Below, in pieces: positions 21,996-33,240 of a stretch of DNA of 64,000 bases. Every line of letters starts with the position of its first letter. Position 1 is the first letter of the stretch. This DNA is from Vitrella brassicaformis (lineage: Eukaryota; Sar; Vitrellaceae). A model generated the notes under the pieces. It ran no database searches. It was not told the DNA's origin and was given only the letters and a program-made list of their open reading frames with translations. The position numbers and the translations under genes are program-made. Location of the stretch: positions 1 through 64,000 of the forward strand of contig CDMY01000738.1 in the NCBI GenBank assembly GCA_001179505.1. Reading direction: 5' to 3'.

Positions 21996-22809
21996 GCAGT
22001 TCACTTAGTTGACTGACTGGGGGAGAGGGAGGGTACCCTGGAGTGTGCTGTGCTGTAGACAGACGACATTGGATGGATGGATGGATGGCGATTAGCTGCG
22101 TGTGGTGTGTATGCGTTGCTGTTGCCGCGTTTGGCTGTTTCGTGAGACTGACTGTCCGTCCGTTTGGCTGGCACCAACCATTTTATGGCTGCTTGCCCGT
22201 CACTTACTGTTTGTTTGTTCGTCCTTCCTTCGCACACACAATGCTGGTGCCGATCGACAAGAGAACAAGAGGAAAACACCTTTGTGGCCGGCCTTTGTTG
22301 GGGTGTGTGTGTGTGTGTGTGTGTGGATGGCCTGGCCGACTTTCTTTGTCGGTATTCGGACGTTATCGAATGGGCCGGCCTGTCGTGCGTGACGCGTGGC
22401 TCGTGACGACTATTTGTGTGCGTGGCCCGGGGGTGTGCGATTTTCAATGTTCGGATGGATGGATGGCTGGGGTGGGTGGATGGGGTGAATGCGTGACGGT
22501 GGATTGGATGGACACATGCGCAGTTTTCCACACAGGGCTGGCCTGGCACCAGTCGACTCGTCCACGTCGTGGCCATCGTCTGTTCCCCTGTTCAGACGTT
22601 CAGGCGTACAGTCGATGGCGTGCCGGCGGAACGAGTCGATTGGTGGCAGACCGGTCTGCAGGCAGTGGCGTGACATTTGTTTGTGGAGTGCATGTGCCGG
22701 CCGAACACCTTCATGCCATCGATTCATTCATGTAAGCGATATGAATGCAGCGCAGCGTCAATCGTTATATCACACGTCCGAATGAATGCACAATTCCTTT
22801 TCGAGCGAA
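21996..22809. other. Convergent intergenic region
   Basis: Between the stops of the lipocalin (+) and enolase-phosphatase (-) genes. No gene recognised. Contents: (TGGA)n-like runs near 22070-22090 and 22450-22470, a (TG)n run near 22305-22325 and unremarkable mixed sequence. Confidence 0.6.
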
Positions 22810-24113
22810 CTACTTGCCTTTCTCATTCACAAGGTCATGAATATGCTCGAAGGAGGTGATGGCCTTGAAGGAATGCCCCTCGGGCAGCGCCATGGTGCCC
22901 GGCCGCACACTCACCAGCACACGCAGCCCCGCCTCATCGGCAGCATACGCCTCCTTGATGTTGTCCGTCACAAACAGAACGCTGCTTGGTTCGGCACCTG
23001 CACACACACGCGACACAGAAGGACAGAGGAAGGAATGCTCGACACATACCGCGCGCCTGTGGCTGTGCTCTCTCCCTCCCTCTCCCTCTCCCTCTCTCAT
23101 ACCCATCTGTTTGCAGATGGTTGTGTAGCTCTCGGCCGCCAGCTTGGAGCCAATCATTGTGTCGAAATGACCGGAGAAGAACTGGCAGGCAGGCAGGCAG
23201 GCAGTCAGGCAGTCAGGCAGGCAGGCAGAAACACAGTCGCCTTGGAAATGAAAGTCGAGCACTCACTGAGTGTGTCTATGTACCTTGGTGAGGTCGCCTT
23301 TCTCCGAGTGGGCAAACAGCAGCTTCTGGGCCTCGACTGACCCAGAGCTATATATCCACACACTCGCCCCCTGCTGTGTGGTGGCGGCCTCCAGGAACGG
23401 CAGCACATCCGCATACACATGGCCCTTGATCAGACCGGACCGATAGGCAGCGCGCCACATGTGACCCTGAAGCGCCTGCATGAGCCGACACAGGCGACAA
23501 CATCCTGGTGACCGCATCATGCGCAATGAAAAGTGTCGTCTGGTGAGAGGCTACCTTGAGTGCAGGCATCTTCCTGTCGTTATCCATGCACCACAGCACG
23601 AACCTCTGCACAGCGGCGACCAGCCGGGCCCTCTCCTCAGTTGACAGCCGCGCCCTGCCGTTGCTCTGCTCGCTGCCCTTCCCGCCAGCAACGGTTTTGA
23701 CCAGCTCCGACACGTCTATCTGGGGAGCCTCCTCGCCGTCATCTCGCGCCTATATCCATCCGCCAACAGTGATGCCTTGTTGTGATGCTCTCATCTCATC
23801 TTTCATGCCATCTCACCTGTTTCGCGAGTGCGCGTATGTCGTCTATCGTTTCGTCGTCCTGGCCTTCAAGCCGCTCGGTGAGATGCGAGCACAGGTGGTC
23901 GCGCACATAGGGGAAGAGAACGTCGGCCACGAACGAGATGGATGTGGTGGTGCCCTCGATGTCCAAAAGATAGTCCCGCACTGCCGATGATGATGCGTTG
24001 TCGTTCGCCTTCTGCCGCTTGGAGTCATCGCTGTCAGCATGGCAGTCCTCAGCAGCTCTCTTCATCCTTGATAGCGTAGATCTGCACTGAGCAGCGTCTG
24101 ACGGAGCAACCAA
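22810..24113 (-). CDS. ENOPH1: Enolase-phosphatase E1 (methionine salvage)
   Basis: Bifunctional HAD-family enzyme of the methionine salvage pathway: it enolises 2,3-diketo-5-methylthiopentyl-1-phosphate and dephosphorylates it to acireductone. Five exons. The HAD motif I region reads [23 protein letters not shown], giving the Asp nucleophile and the expected E1 variant (DIEGTT). Then come [13 protein letters not shown], the motif II strand [30 protein letters not shown] with the motif III Lys, and [19 protein letters not shown] (motif IV). VRPG and ITSFEHI follow near the C-terminus. The N-terminal extension ([16 protein letters not shown]) is charged; the inner ATG at 24065 is an equally possible start. 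83 bp from the divergent glycosyltransferase gene. Confidence 0.93.
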
Positions 24114-24196
24114 GTGACCTCAGGGACGGTAGTTCAGCGCAGATCGCCTCGCGGCTCGCCCGCGAAGTTTACGAAAGGAGATCTTAGTTTTTCCCT
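24114..24196. promoter_or_regulatory. Very short divergent upstream region (ENOPH1 / GT61-like)
   Basis: Only 83 bp between the two start codons as called, so both core promoters and 5' UTRs must overlap or be minimal. If ENOPH1 starts at the inner ATG the gap is about 130 bp. No TATA box seen. Confidence 0.4.
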
Positions 24197-25913
24197 GTGC
24201 TTCCCGATTGGATGGATTCATTGTTGTTCTCGTCGGCTATGATATCGCGTCGGTTCAAGCTGTTTTTGTTTCTCCTACCGTGCACCTTCGCCCTCCTCCT
24301 CTTCCTCACCAAAGTGGACTTCTGGCTCCTCAGGAGGCGCCGGGGATTCGACTTTGTGCCGTCATTCCGGGACACACGCAGCACAGGTGCACAGCCAGCA
24401 TGAGGGCCATCTCACTGGACGATGTTTTGGTAGTTTGTGTGTGGGATCCAGGGGCGTGGTCGTCGCCCTTCGGCTCTCCGTCGTGCAATTGGACGTCTGG
24501 AGGTGCGGTGGTTGCGATATGGCATCCGCACAGGGAGACGACGGGCGGCCACTGGTGGCATGTGGCGTCTTACGCCATGTCATACCATGCCAGGCTCAAG
24601 GACAACTGGGACGCCATAGGCAAGCCAAGTTTTTCGCACCTCACCCACCGTGTTCTGATGATGTTTGTCCGTGTGTGTGCCAGGTCCTGCGTCGGATCTT
24701 TATGTTCTTGTCACGTCCTCTTCATTCTTCGCCCAGCTGACGCCATTCGTCCGCTTTATCCTCTCTGTCGGGCTCTCGCCGCCCTCTGCCGCCCAATCCA
24801 TCCACTTCCTGCTGGCGCCACATCCGATCGATGAGCAACCCCTGGCTGATGAAGGCCACACGGGGGAAGGCAATCTCACATTGCTGCTTCACGGGGGCAG
24901 GAGGGGAGACCTGAGCCAGCTGCCGACGATGTTGCTGCCGAAAGAATGGTTCAGGGAGGAGTTTCGCATCCTCCCTTCTCAGCACTCGAGCGAGAAGTTC
25001 AAGCGGCATGCTTACCCGTCTTTCGCCCCGCCCTCTCCCGCCCTTCAAGTGTGCGCAAAGGTCCTCAGCCCACACTGGTTTGGCAGCGAGCCGAAGGCCT
25101 TCCAGGTCAACAGAGGCGACTTCTTCCAGAGCCCAGAGGACCTGGCGAGACTGCGGCAGACAGTAGACGCCATCTGCCCCGGCGTGAGTGAGATCCAGCA
25201 GCAAGTGGCGGTGAGGAGGGAAAGAAGGAGCAAGGGGGAGAAGGACGGTCAAGGCAAGGTGCTGATCTATCAGCGGGACAGGACACGCCGCATCATGGCT
25301 GTACACAGGCTGCAGAGGGCGCTAGACGAAGGGTTAGGGGGGCGGGAGGGGGACAGTGGATGGTCTGTGGATGTGTTTTGGCACGATAACCGTGTGGCCC
25401 CGTGTGAGCTGGTGAGGCGGGTGGCGGATTCGGACGTACTCGTCACGGCCCACGGCTTCCATCTCACGCTCCTATTATTCATGACAGAGGTCAGTGGGCA
25501 GCCAGCCAGCCAGAAAGAATCACAAATCATTCGCGCAGATGACCGGATTCTCCATCCCTCCCTTTCTGTGTCTCTCCCTCTCTCTGTCTGTCTTGCAGGG
25601 GTCTCTTGCGTATGAGATGTTCCCCAAGCTGTATTACAAGGGCGCCTACATCGCCCTGGCGCGCAGCCTGCACCTGTCCCTGCACCAGCGGATGTGCCGC
25701 CGCGTGCAAAGATTCTTCCTCTCCATCGCATTTTCGCTACTGAGCGTGGTGCTGTGGGAGAAGCTGGATGCGAGCCGCTGTTTCCACCTGGCCTACTGGT
25801 GCCGGTACCTTGCGCGTCAGGACGATGTGCGGTTCTATAGGGAGGACGTCAGTGACGTGGTCAGGACTATCAGAGAGCATGATGATGGCAGTGACAAAGA
25901 AACAACAACATGA
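24197..25913 (+). CDS. Type II membrane glycosyltransferase, GT61 / DUF563-like
   Basis: Four exons join in frame: 24197-24386, 24452-24619, 24684-25489, 25599-25913. The N-terminus is a signal anchor: basic RRFK, then LFLFLLPCTFALLLFL, then a charged stem (FWLLRRRRGFDF). The domain carries GKVLIYQRDRTRRI, SDVLVTAHGFHLTLLLFMTEGS and EMFPKLYYKGAY, the arrangement seen near the C-terminal end of GT61/EOGT-type transferases (AHG...LFM..GS...E..P). These transfer pentose or GlcNAc to glycans or proteins in the secretory pathway; donor and acceptor are unknown here. Intron 2 (24620-24683) begins GC instead of GT (AG|GCAAGC). A second hydrophobic stretch (FFLSIAFSLLSVVLW) near the C-terminus may be membrane-associated. 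Confidence 0.72.
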
Positions 25914-25964
25914 ATGCAACTGTGAGGCCCTTGAAGCTCTCTCTGTATTGGCCCACTCTCACAC

Positions 25965-28900
25965 TTGGCGCGCATGGGTGGTGCGGGCTGCCATCTGCCC
26001 AAAGAGCGCACGGAACAAAGCATTCAACCCCGCCCCATTGCAGTGCGCCCCCATTTCCCCGGGGCCCCCAGTCAAAGCGATCTCCAAATTTTCGACCCCT
26101 CCTTCCGAACACAGAAAGTCCCCATGGATGACGTCACCAGCCCCACGGCCCGCTCGTCACTCAGACAGGCGGGCAAAATGCTTCGCCAGAAGACCAAGGA
26201 ACTCGGGTAATCGTGAGCTTGTAATCGTGAGCTCTGCCTGCAGTGAGATGAGATTCTGAGTTCTTTGTGTGTACGCAGCTTGAGCAACCTACGAGCACGG
26301 ATTGATCCCGACGCCTTCTCTGCCGTCGACAACGACGGCAAGGAGAAGCTCCCCTTGCCAAAGAAGCCGTCATATGGAAGGGCCCTCTCGCACGACGCTC
26401 CCCGCACGAGTGTCCAGAGCTTTCTCGGCATCAACCTGGGCACACTCTTGCATGGCAAGCAGAAAGAGTCAAAACGCCGGAGCTCCTTGGTGTCGAACCA
26501 TGAGAACTGGTTCCCGAGCGCCTATGAGATGGCCAGGGCATCCAACCAGCTGTGCAAGGAGCATTACGTCCTGCCGCCGGACGCACTCATTCGCAGCGTT
26601 GTGGATTTCTCCCTCGTGTGCATCTCCTTCTTCTACGCGGCCTACCTTGCGTGGGGTCGAGGGCAGGCAAACAGTCGATGGCAGGCAAACAGTCATCAGC
26701 ATCGACATGCATCTCCTGTCCTGTCCTTGTGCAGGTTTGCCTTCAGCTTTGTCCCTTACGAGACGGTTCACGTGTCGTGGTTCATCGCCGACAACGTCGT
26801 CGATTTCCTCTTTTTCCTGGAGATCACCCTCAATTTCGTCACGGCATATGCGCCCGACATGAAGGAGCTGGAGAGCGTGATTGCCCTCTACTCGAGGCCC
26901 ATCGAGGTCTGTGCTGCAAGGATGGATTGTATGTGTTCTTTTCCCTGTCCTGTGGATGTGTGTGTGTCTGCAGGTCCGGAAGTGCCTGATTGCCCTCAAG
27001 TACATCTTTGGTGGGGGATTCCTCCGCGATGTCATCACATCATTTCCGCTCATCGGTCAGCGGACGCCACCGCGTAATGCTGTTTTCCTTCTTTTACCAG
27101 TCTCTCTTTGTTTCTGTGCTTGGCAGATGTGTGGGCTTTGCTGCTGCTGAACATTGACGGCAAATCCCTTGGCATCATCATGACGCCCATCAACACACCG
27201 GAGGGGCGGCAGCTGCTGAGGACGGTCGCCACAAAACTGAGGCTTTGTCGAATCATCAGGTGCGACAGCCATGGAAGCTCCCGCATGTCCGTCTGTCTGT
27301 CTGTCTGTCTGTCTGCATGAGTGCTTTTGTGCATCCTCAAGGCTTTTGCTGCGGATATGGCGGTGTCGGCGCATCACTTGGAAGGGCCGGTACAACGAGC
27401 TGGTGCAGGAGCTGCACGCACGCTTCTCTTCCTGGGGCCCTGTGATGTCTGTCGTCTGGTTCGCCCTTAACTCACTGCTGCTTATTCACTGGTGACTTTC
27501 ATCCAGCGAGGCACATCGACACACACACGATTTCTGCACTTATGGTCACCATTGCTGCAGGTGCGCGTGTCTTTTGTTCTACGTGGGCGGCTCTGACTGC
27601 CAGCTGCCGACGCAGTGCCACTTTTCGATGGTTCCGTACCTCAACAGTAAGCAACAGAGACGTCACACTCAAAGTTTCTAGCCCTCTTCTCCACTCCGCT
27701 GCAACTTGCGCAGAGAATTCTCCCTTCGACGTTCAAAGCATGATAGAGGATTATGAGGCGCAGGGTCGGCCGGACGACTACCCCTGGCCTGAGCAGCCGC
27801 CCACCCTGAGAGCCTACCTCGCGACGCTCTTCTATGTGCTCACGCTGTTCCATGGGCAGGGCTACGACCTGCAGAAGGACACCAGCAATGAAGAAGTGCG
27901 CGCGCACACGTCAACACCGACAGAGACAAAGGGAGCAGTTTTCTGTGTGTGTTTGTTGTATGTTCAGGTCGCTACTCTGGTGGCCATCATGATCATCGGG
28001 GCCGTGTTGCTCGGCTCCATATTCGGTGAGGTGGCCGCCCACCTTTCCCGAATCAATGCCGAGAAGAAAAGCCACTACGCAAAGGTCGACAAAAGGAGAG
28101 GGATGTAAGAATGTGTGTGCCCTGATGGTGGCCGCTCTTTGGCTGAGTGGTGTGGTGTGTGCAGATGAATATGTTGGAGCACACGATGAAGGAGCTGCAG
28201 CTGGACCCCTCACTGCAGTCCAAGCTCCGAGACTTCTTCCAGATCCGATTCGACTTCCACAGACACGAGAACCAAGTCGAGGAGGTAGCTTGCCACCCTC
28301 GCTTGGATGGAGTGGAGACAAACGTCTCGTGTGGCCGCATTTCCCTCTCTGCAGGCATTTGCAAAGGAGCTTAACGACTCTCTCAAAGGCCTTGTCAGCC
28401 TCCAGGTCTCGCACACAGGCACGCGCATCCACTTTCACCCACATCATGTCTCCCCTTCTTCCGTTCTGCAGACCAAAACAGAGCTGATTAGTGAGTTCCC
28501 GGCCTTGTCCGACGTGCTGCGCGAGTCCAAGCTGGTGGCGCAGAAGATCACCCTCCATCTCAAGGTGCAGGTGTACCTGCCCGGCGACGTGCTTTGCAAC
28601 GCCTTCCAAAAGGTGAGTCGCCACCGACAGGAAGGATTCGTGTGTACGTTGATTGGCTCCCTGATCGTGCAGGTGTCCAAGATCATTTTCTTTCTTGAGG
28701 GACGGTGCCGCGACGTCAGCGTGGCGATGCTCAACAACAAGAACAAGTGGGGGACGACACAGCCAGCAAGACCACCATCTGCTCAGCCATGACGTGGGGT
28801 GGTTTGTCGGTGGTGCATGCAGGCCTGGTATGGCGGTTCGGGATCGTAGTGTGGTGTTGGGGCAGGGACAGAACATGAACGAGATTGTCGGGCCAAGGTG

Positions 28901-31463
28901 AGAATGAAAAATGAGAACACTCAGCCGGCCGCTGGCTGTGCAACGGCCCCTCCCGCACATTTGTCTCTGTCAGAGTGATTGGTGCCAAGGCGGTTACGAT
29001 GCAGCATCCAGTGTACACCACCACACGTAAGCGCGTTGCGTTGGCCACGCAGAGCATTGCCAGTCAGCTTGCTTGTGTTCCTCTTCCTTGGTTCAGTCGT
29101 GGCCACTGAGCCGTGCGAGACACACGAGCTGTGTTTGAGTGACTACTACGACATCAAACTCAGCTTTCTGAAACCTTCACTCCACAGGCACACACAGACA
29201 GACAGACGGGCAGAGAGCGACAGACACCCATCCGACCATCGTGACCAGGAAGTGTTGTGGCTTTCAATGTCAGGGATGCGCTTCAAGTCTTCGAGAAATC
29301 CTTACTCAAGGAGGACGACTCCCTCGGCACCTTTTGCGACGACTCAGCGAACGTCTTCGCCAACATCCCTCTCGACCCGGTGCTGCTCCATCATGTCGGT
29401 CTCGCTGCTGCTGCTGGCACCAGCATGCGGCGGGCCACCACATTCGGCGGGCTCAACAACCACCGGCACAGCGGCAGCTCCATCACGACTCACGTGCCTA
29501 ACAGCTTCCTCAGCATGCTCTCCCCCGGTGCGCCTTTCTCGCCCAAGACGGCCGACAAGGACACCGTGAGCGAGCTGCCGCCCATCAGTGAATGCCACAG
29601 ACGGCACTCAGTGGCGGTGAGTGCGTTGTGGAAGTGACGGCTACGTGCGTGGTGAAAATCCGCTCACCCGTCTGTGTGTCTGTACGTCTGCAGTCGAGTA
29701 GTGTGGCGTCAGGGGACACTGCGTCCCGCAGGGTGTCTCAGCAGGGCGACCACCATGTGGCCCCTCGGCTGTCGGTCGACTCGTCCTACGCACCCAGCCA
29801 CCCCTCACACGTACACGAACAGGTAGACAAGGGAGACAGGACAGGCTGGGATCTATGATTGCAGTGCGGCAGACACACGTGCCACGTGGTGCTCTATATT
29901 TCTTGGTTTGCCTTCGTGTGTGTGCGCTCAACTCAAGGCCTCTCGCCGTGTGTCCCAGGAGATCCCTCGCTCGCCAGAGCAGTGCCGCTTTCCCAGGCAT
30001 GAAAGGAGTCCATGTATAGGAGTGCATCATGACAAATACCTCTGTTGTCTCTCCCCAGCTCATCTGCGAGCATCCTGACAGCGGACTTCCACACACCGAT
30101 GAAGGAGGTGGGTGGGCGAAGAAACATCTATTCACATCGTTTGTGTGAGCAAGCGACTGTTTGTCTTTCCTTCTTTTCGGCAGGTGCCAGCGGAAGGAGA
30201 AGTGCTTGATGGCGCTTTGGCACATTCTGCTGATTCTGAAGCTAACAAGTCGCCCTCTCTCCGCAGCACCGGCAGAAAGCCAAAGACCGCAAAGTGAGCC
30301 CGAGCCGAGTCAGCAGCACACACTCAACGAATGACTCGATTCGCTTTGTGCAGGAAGCTGGCCGTGGACCAGAGTTCAGACAGCGATGACGAAATGAACC
30401 TCTTTGGCGACCAACAAGTGAACAACATATATCACCCATGACTCCCTCCCTTTATCGTGGGTGTCATGGATCTCACGTTTGTTGCAGCTGGAGCCTGAAT
30501 TCCGAATGATGGCTGCGCAAGCATGGCGTGCGGCAGGCAAGCGAAGGATGCGGCGGCGGTCAATGATCACCCAGCAGTATGACCTCGACCACATGGAACC
30601 CAAGGAGCCCCGCGCGACACCGGCCGAGCGATCCGTCGGCCTCCGCACATTCGTTAAATCTCGAATCGGTCCGGCGATGAAGCACACTTTGCAAACACCC
30701 ATGTGTGCCATATCTCCCCATTGCAACATGTAGGATGGTGGATGAGCCCGAATGTTCTCCGCGACACAGAGCCGCTGTCAAGCCCAGAGACCCCATGTCT
30801 CCCAAATGCGAGGCGAAAGAAAGGAGATGACAACGAGTCACGGGCGTCGAGCCGCACTACTGACGGGGGCCGGAGGAAGCCAAAGGGCAACAACAGGAGG
30901 GACCACCGCGGCAAGAGGAGACGGCACACGGTCGACTTCATCAAACAGGCCGACATCAACGCTCATGAGAAGAAGGGAAAGGGCAGCAAACGCACCTCAG
31001 TCGATGGCATTAAGGTAGGTCCGCAGTGAAGAATGTGTCAAGGACACGAGACACGTCTCTCTTTTCTTTGCAGAAGGGCATCTCGCCGCTCAAGCTGCGC
31101 CGGCAGACCTTCTCTGGCATATCCAACAAAGACGCGAAGGAGGAGCAGGCCGAGGAGACACCGCTTGACGATGACCTTATGTACACGATCCTGCCCCAGC
31201 AGTCAGCACCCGCGGCCCCTATCTGGGTTATGGACAGCGAACACCCTCTGTGCGTGCCGCCGATGCCGACCGGTGACCCGCCCCTCCCCACCGACAGCCC
31301 TCACGGTCTGGACGTCTCTGGCGAGGCCGACGACGCACATGGCCAGGGGAAGGTGCCCATGAAGGTGTGGCTGTCATTTGGGGAGGGAGCAGGGGAGGGG
31401 GGTGTCGAAGAGGCGCAGGGTGTGTTGCCTGAGATGTCAGGCCTGCTGCACAGAGACGTGTGA
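25965..31463 (+). CDS. Voltage-gated channel with cyclic-nucleotide-binding-like domain (EAG/HCN/CNG superfamily)
   Basis: Multi-exon six-helix channel. S1 is about IRSVVDFSLVCISFFYAAY. S2 follows VHVSWFIADNVVDFLFFLEI. S4 is spread over two exons with regularly spaced Arg (LRLCRIIR then LLRIWRCRRITWK). S5 is LLLIHWCACLLFYVGG. The pore region is YLATLFYVLTLFHGQGYD. S6 is VATLVAIMIIGAVLLGSIFGEVAAHL, leading to the C-linker (NMLEHTMKELQLDPSLQSKLRDFF). A cNMP-binding-like fold follows: ITLHLKVQVYLPGDVLCN, VSKIIFFLEGRC, NEIVGPR. The filter reads GQG where K+ channels have GYG. The phosphate-binding Arg motif of active cNBDs is not evident. A long Ser/Arg/Lys-rich tail (KGSKRTSVDGI, SPLKLRRQTFSG) ends GLLHRDV-stop at 31463. 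Start uncertain: ATG 25965, or MDDVTSP near 26123. The tail exons could be a second gene. Confidence 0.8.
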
Positions 31464-31689
31464 GCCGGATCTGCATTTTGCTTCGGATTGTCTGCGTGCT
31501 TTTCGGTGGGATCTGCGTGTGCATGAAGCGGTGCGGGAGTCCGCGTGTGACACGCTGCGTAGGACAGATAGAAAGAATCCATGAGTGCGACCGAAGATCA
31601 TCCCCTTTGCTTGGGGGCCACAGTCTCCCAGTCTCGGCGCTTGGGGGGCCGTCTTGTTCGAGTGTTGTATATAGCGCCTGCAGTTGACG

Positions 31690-32489
31690 ATGGATCCGCA
31701 AGGTATATACCCCCTCATATCCACTCCATCTCCATTCCTCACACCAATCAGCGCACAATCCGTCACCGTGCTACTCTGCACTGCGCGTCTGTCTCTCTGT
31801 CTTCTGTCCATGTTCCTGCAGTGATGCACGGTGAGATGATGGACGGCCCAGGCCCTTTCGGTCCCATGCTGTCGCACCAGCCGTTCCCGATGCCCATGGG
31901 CCCGCCGCCGCCCGCCATGCTGCCGCCGTTCGGATACCCTCACCCCCACGCCCAGCCGATGATGCCCGGCGGCCCTGGGCAGATGATGCAGCCGCCCTTC
32001 CCAGGGCCTGCCATGATGCCGTTCCCGATGCCCGCTCCGGTGCAGGACGACGACGGCATGATCAACTTGAACTTGAAGCAGGTAGAGGATCTCGAGGAAG
32101 GGGAGGACGGTGTCGGCGGGGAGACGGGCGAGGAGGGCATTGCAAAGGAGGTTGGCGCTGCCGCTGAGACGGAGCCGTTGGTGCGGAAGTACGCCACGGG
32201 ACACTACGTGGCCCGCGTGGTTTCAGTGACGGTCAGGGAGGGAGACATCACGAGACACCTCACCTCCCATGATCTGCGTCTGTCTCCTCCTTCTCCCCAG
32301 CAAAGGTACGTCGATTGGGAGGAGGTGGACAGGGCGACCTTCCCCGAGCAGCACTACAACGAGCCGGGCGTGGTGCGGCTGTCCCAGGAGCAGCTCAAGA
32401 TGCTCGGCCTGCAGATGCCCCAGCCACAGAACGCGCCCATGCCGCCGCCCTCACAGCAGCAGCTGCCCATGCTGGACCAGGAGAACTAA
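31690..32489 (+). CDS. Pro/Met-rich low-complexity protein with conserved-looking C-terminus
   Basis: Not recognised. A 13-base first exon (31690-31702, MDPQ) splices to 31822, giving MDPQVMHGEMMDGPGPFGPM. The N-terminal third is Pro/Met/Gly/Phe-rich (PMPMGPPPPAMLPPFGYPHP), like RNA-binding or condensate-forming proteins. Then an acidic block (EDLEEGEDGVGGE), a structured-looking segment (EPLVRKYATGHYVARVV), a possible 84-base in-frame intron (about 32219-32302), and a C-terminal segment YVDWEEVDRATFPEQHYNEPGVVRLSQEQ ending with Gln/Pro-rich MLDQEN-stop. The 84-base segment is a multiple of three, so retention would also keep the frame. Confidence 0.62.
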
Positions 32490-33240
32490 CCAAGACAGGC
32501 AGGCCAACCTTGACAGACAGAAACGAACGCCTGAGTGGATGCACTGCACGCATAGCCATGGACCTACAATGGACTGACTTTTTGAGCGAGCCAAATCGAA
32601 ACGAGCTGAAAGCGCCTCTCGGCACACCACACCACACCGGAGTGTGTCAGAAACCCATTCATCTATCGTCGCTCAGTCAGTGTCAATTAGAGAGAGATGT
32701 CGTTATCTCATCTGTCTGTACACGGAGATGGAGAGACAATTGAGTGCGTCAGCCATCCCATCCCTCATCTACACACACTACACACACGACGGCCAGCCAG
32801 CCAGCAAGCCAGCCATCGGCCGTCAAAAACTCTCACCTCATCCGATCCGGCCGATCGATGTATCACACGTGCAATGCAAAACACAGGCAAAAGATGCATT
32901 GCGTGCCATTTGGGAGCCAGTGTCGGTCTGTTGACACAATGCCGACCCACTCACTGCCCCGTCACCCACCACACACTAATGACTGACACCCGTCCCCTCC
33001 TTCCCCCTCTCTCCCCTTCCACCTGGCCCGCCAACAATCGGAGAGCCCCAGTGCCGCACAGCGACCTGCCTGTGGCCTCGTCATCCGTCAGCAGACATCA
33101 CAGTGGATCGATCACCCATTCCCCATCATTGTCACTTCCACTCCTCTGCGGGCGAGAGGGCCACTCCATCTCGTGGATGGGGTGGATCGCTCATCGTACC
33201 CGCGAGCCGCGCGACCATCGTGGACGGATGGCGGCGCGGC
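32490..33240. other. Convergent intergenic region / SelO 3' UTR
   Basis: Between the stops of the Pro/Met-rich gene (+) and SelO (-). No gene recognised. It should hold the SelO 3' UTR and, if the TGA is read as Sec, a SECIS element. I searched for an AUGA...GA core with an AA-bearing apical loop and found no unambiguous one. A hairpin at 32866-32905 (GCAATGCA/TGCATTGC, 16-nt loop) is the best stem seen but lacks the core. Confidence 0.5.

Noticed and set aside
29640-31463. A separate gene downstream of the channel
   Set aside because: Exons continue in frame with a Ser/Arg-rich tail and no clear new start; kept as the channel C-terminus, though RNA data could split it.
32866-32905. SECIS element for SelO
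   Set aside because: Good stem but no AUGA/GA non-canonical core and the apical loop on the minus strand lacks AA at the right distance.
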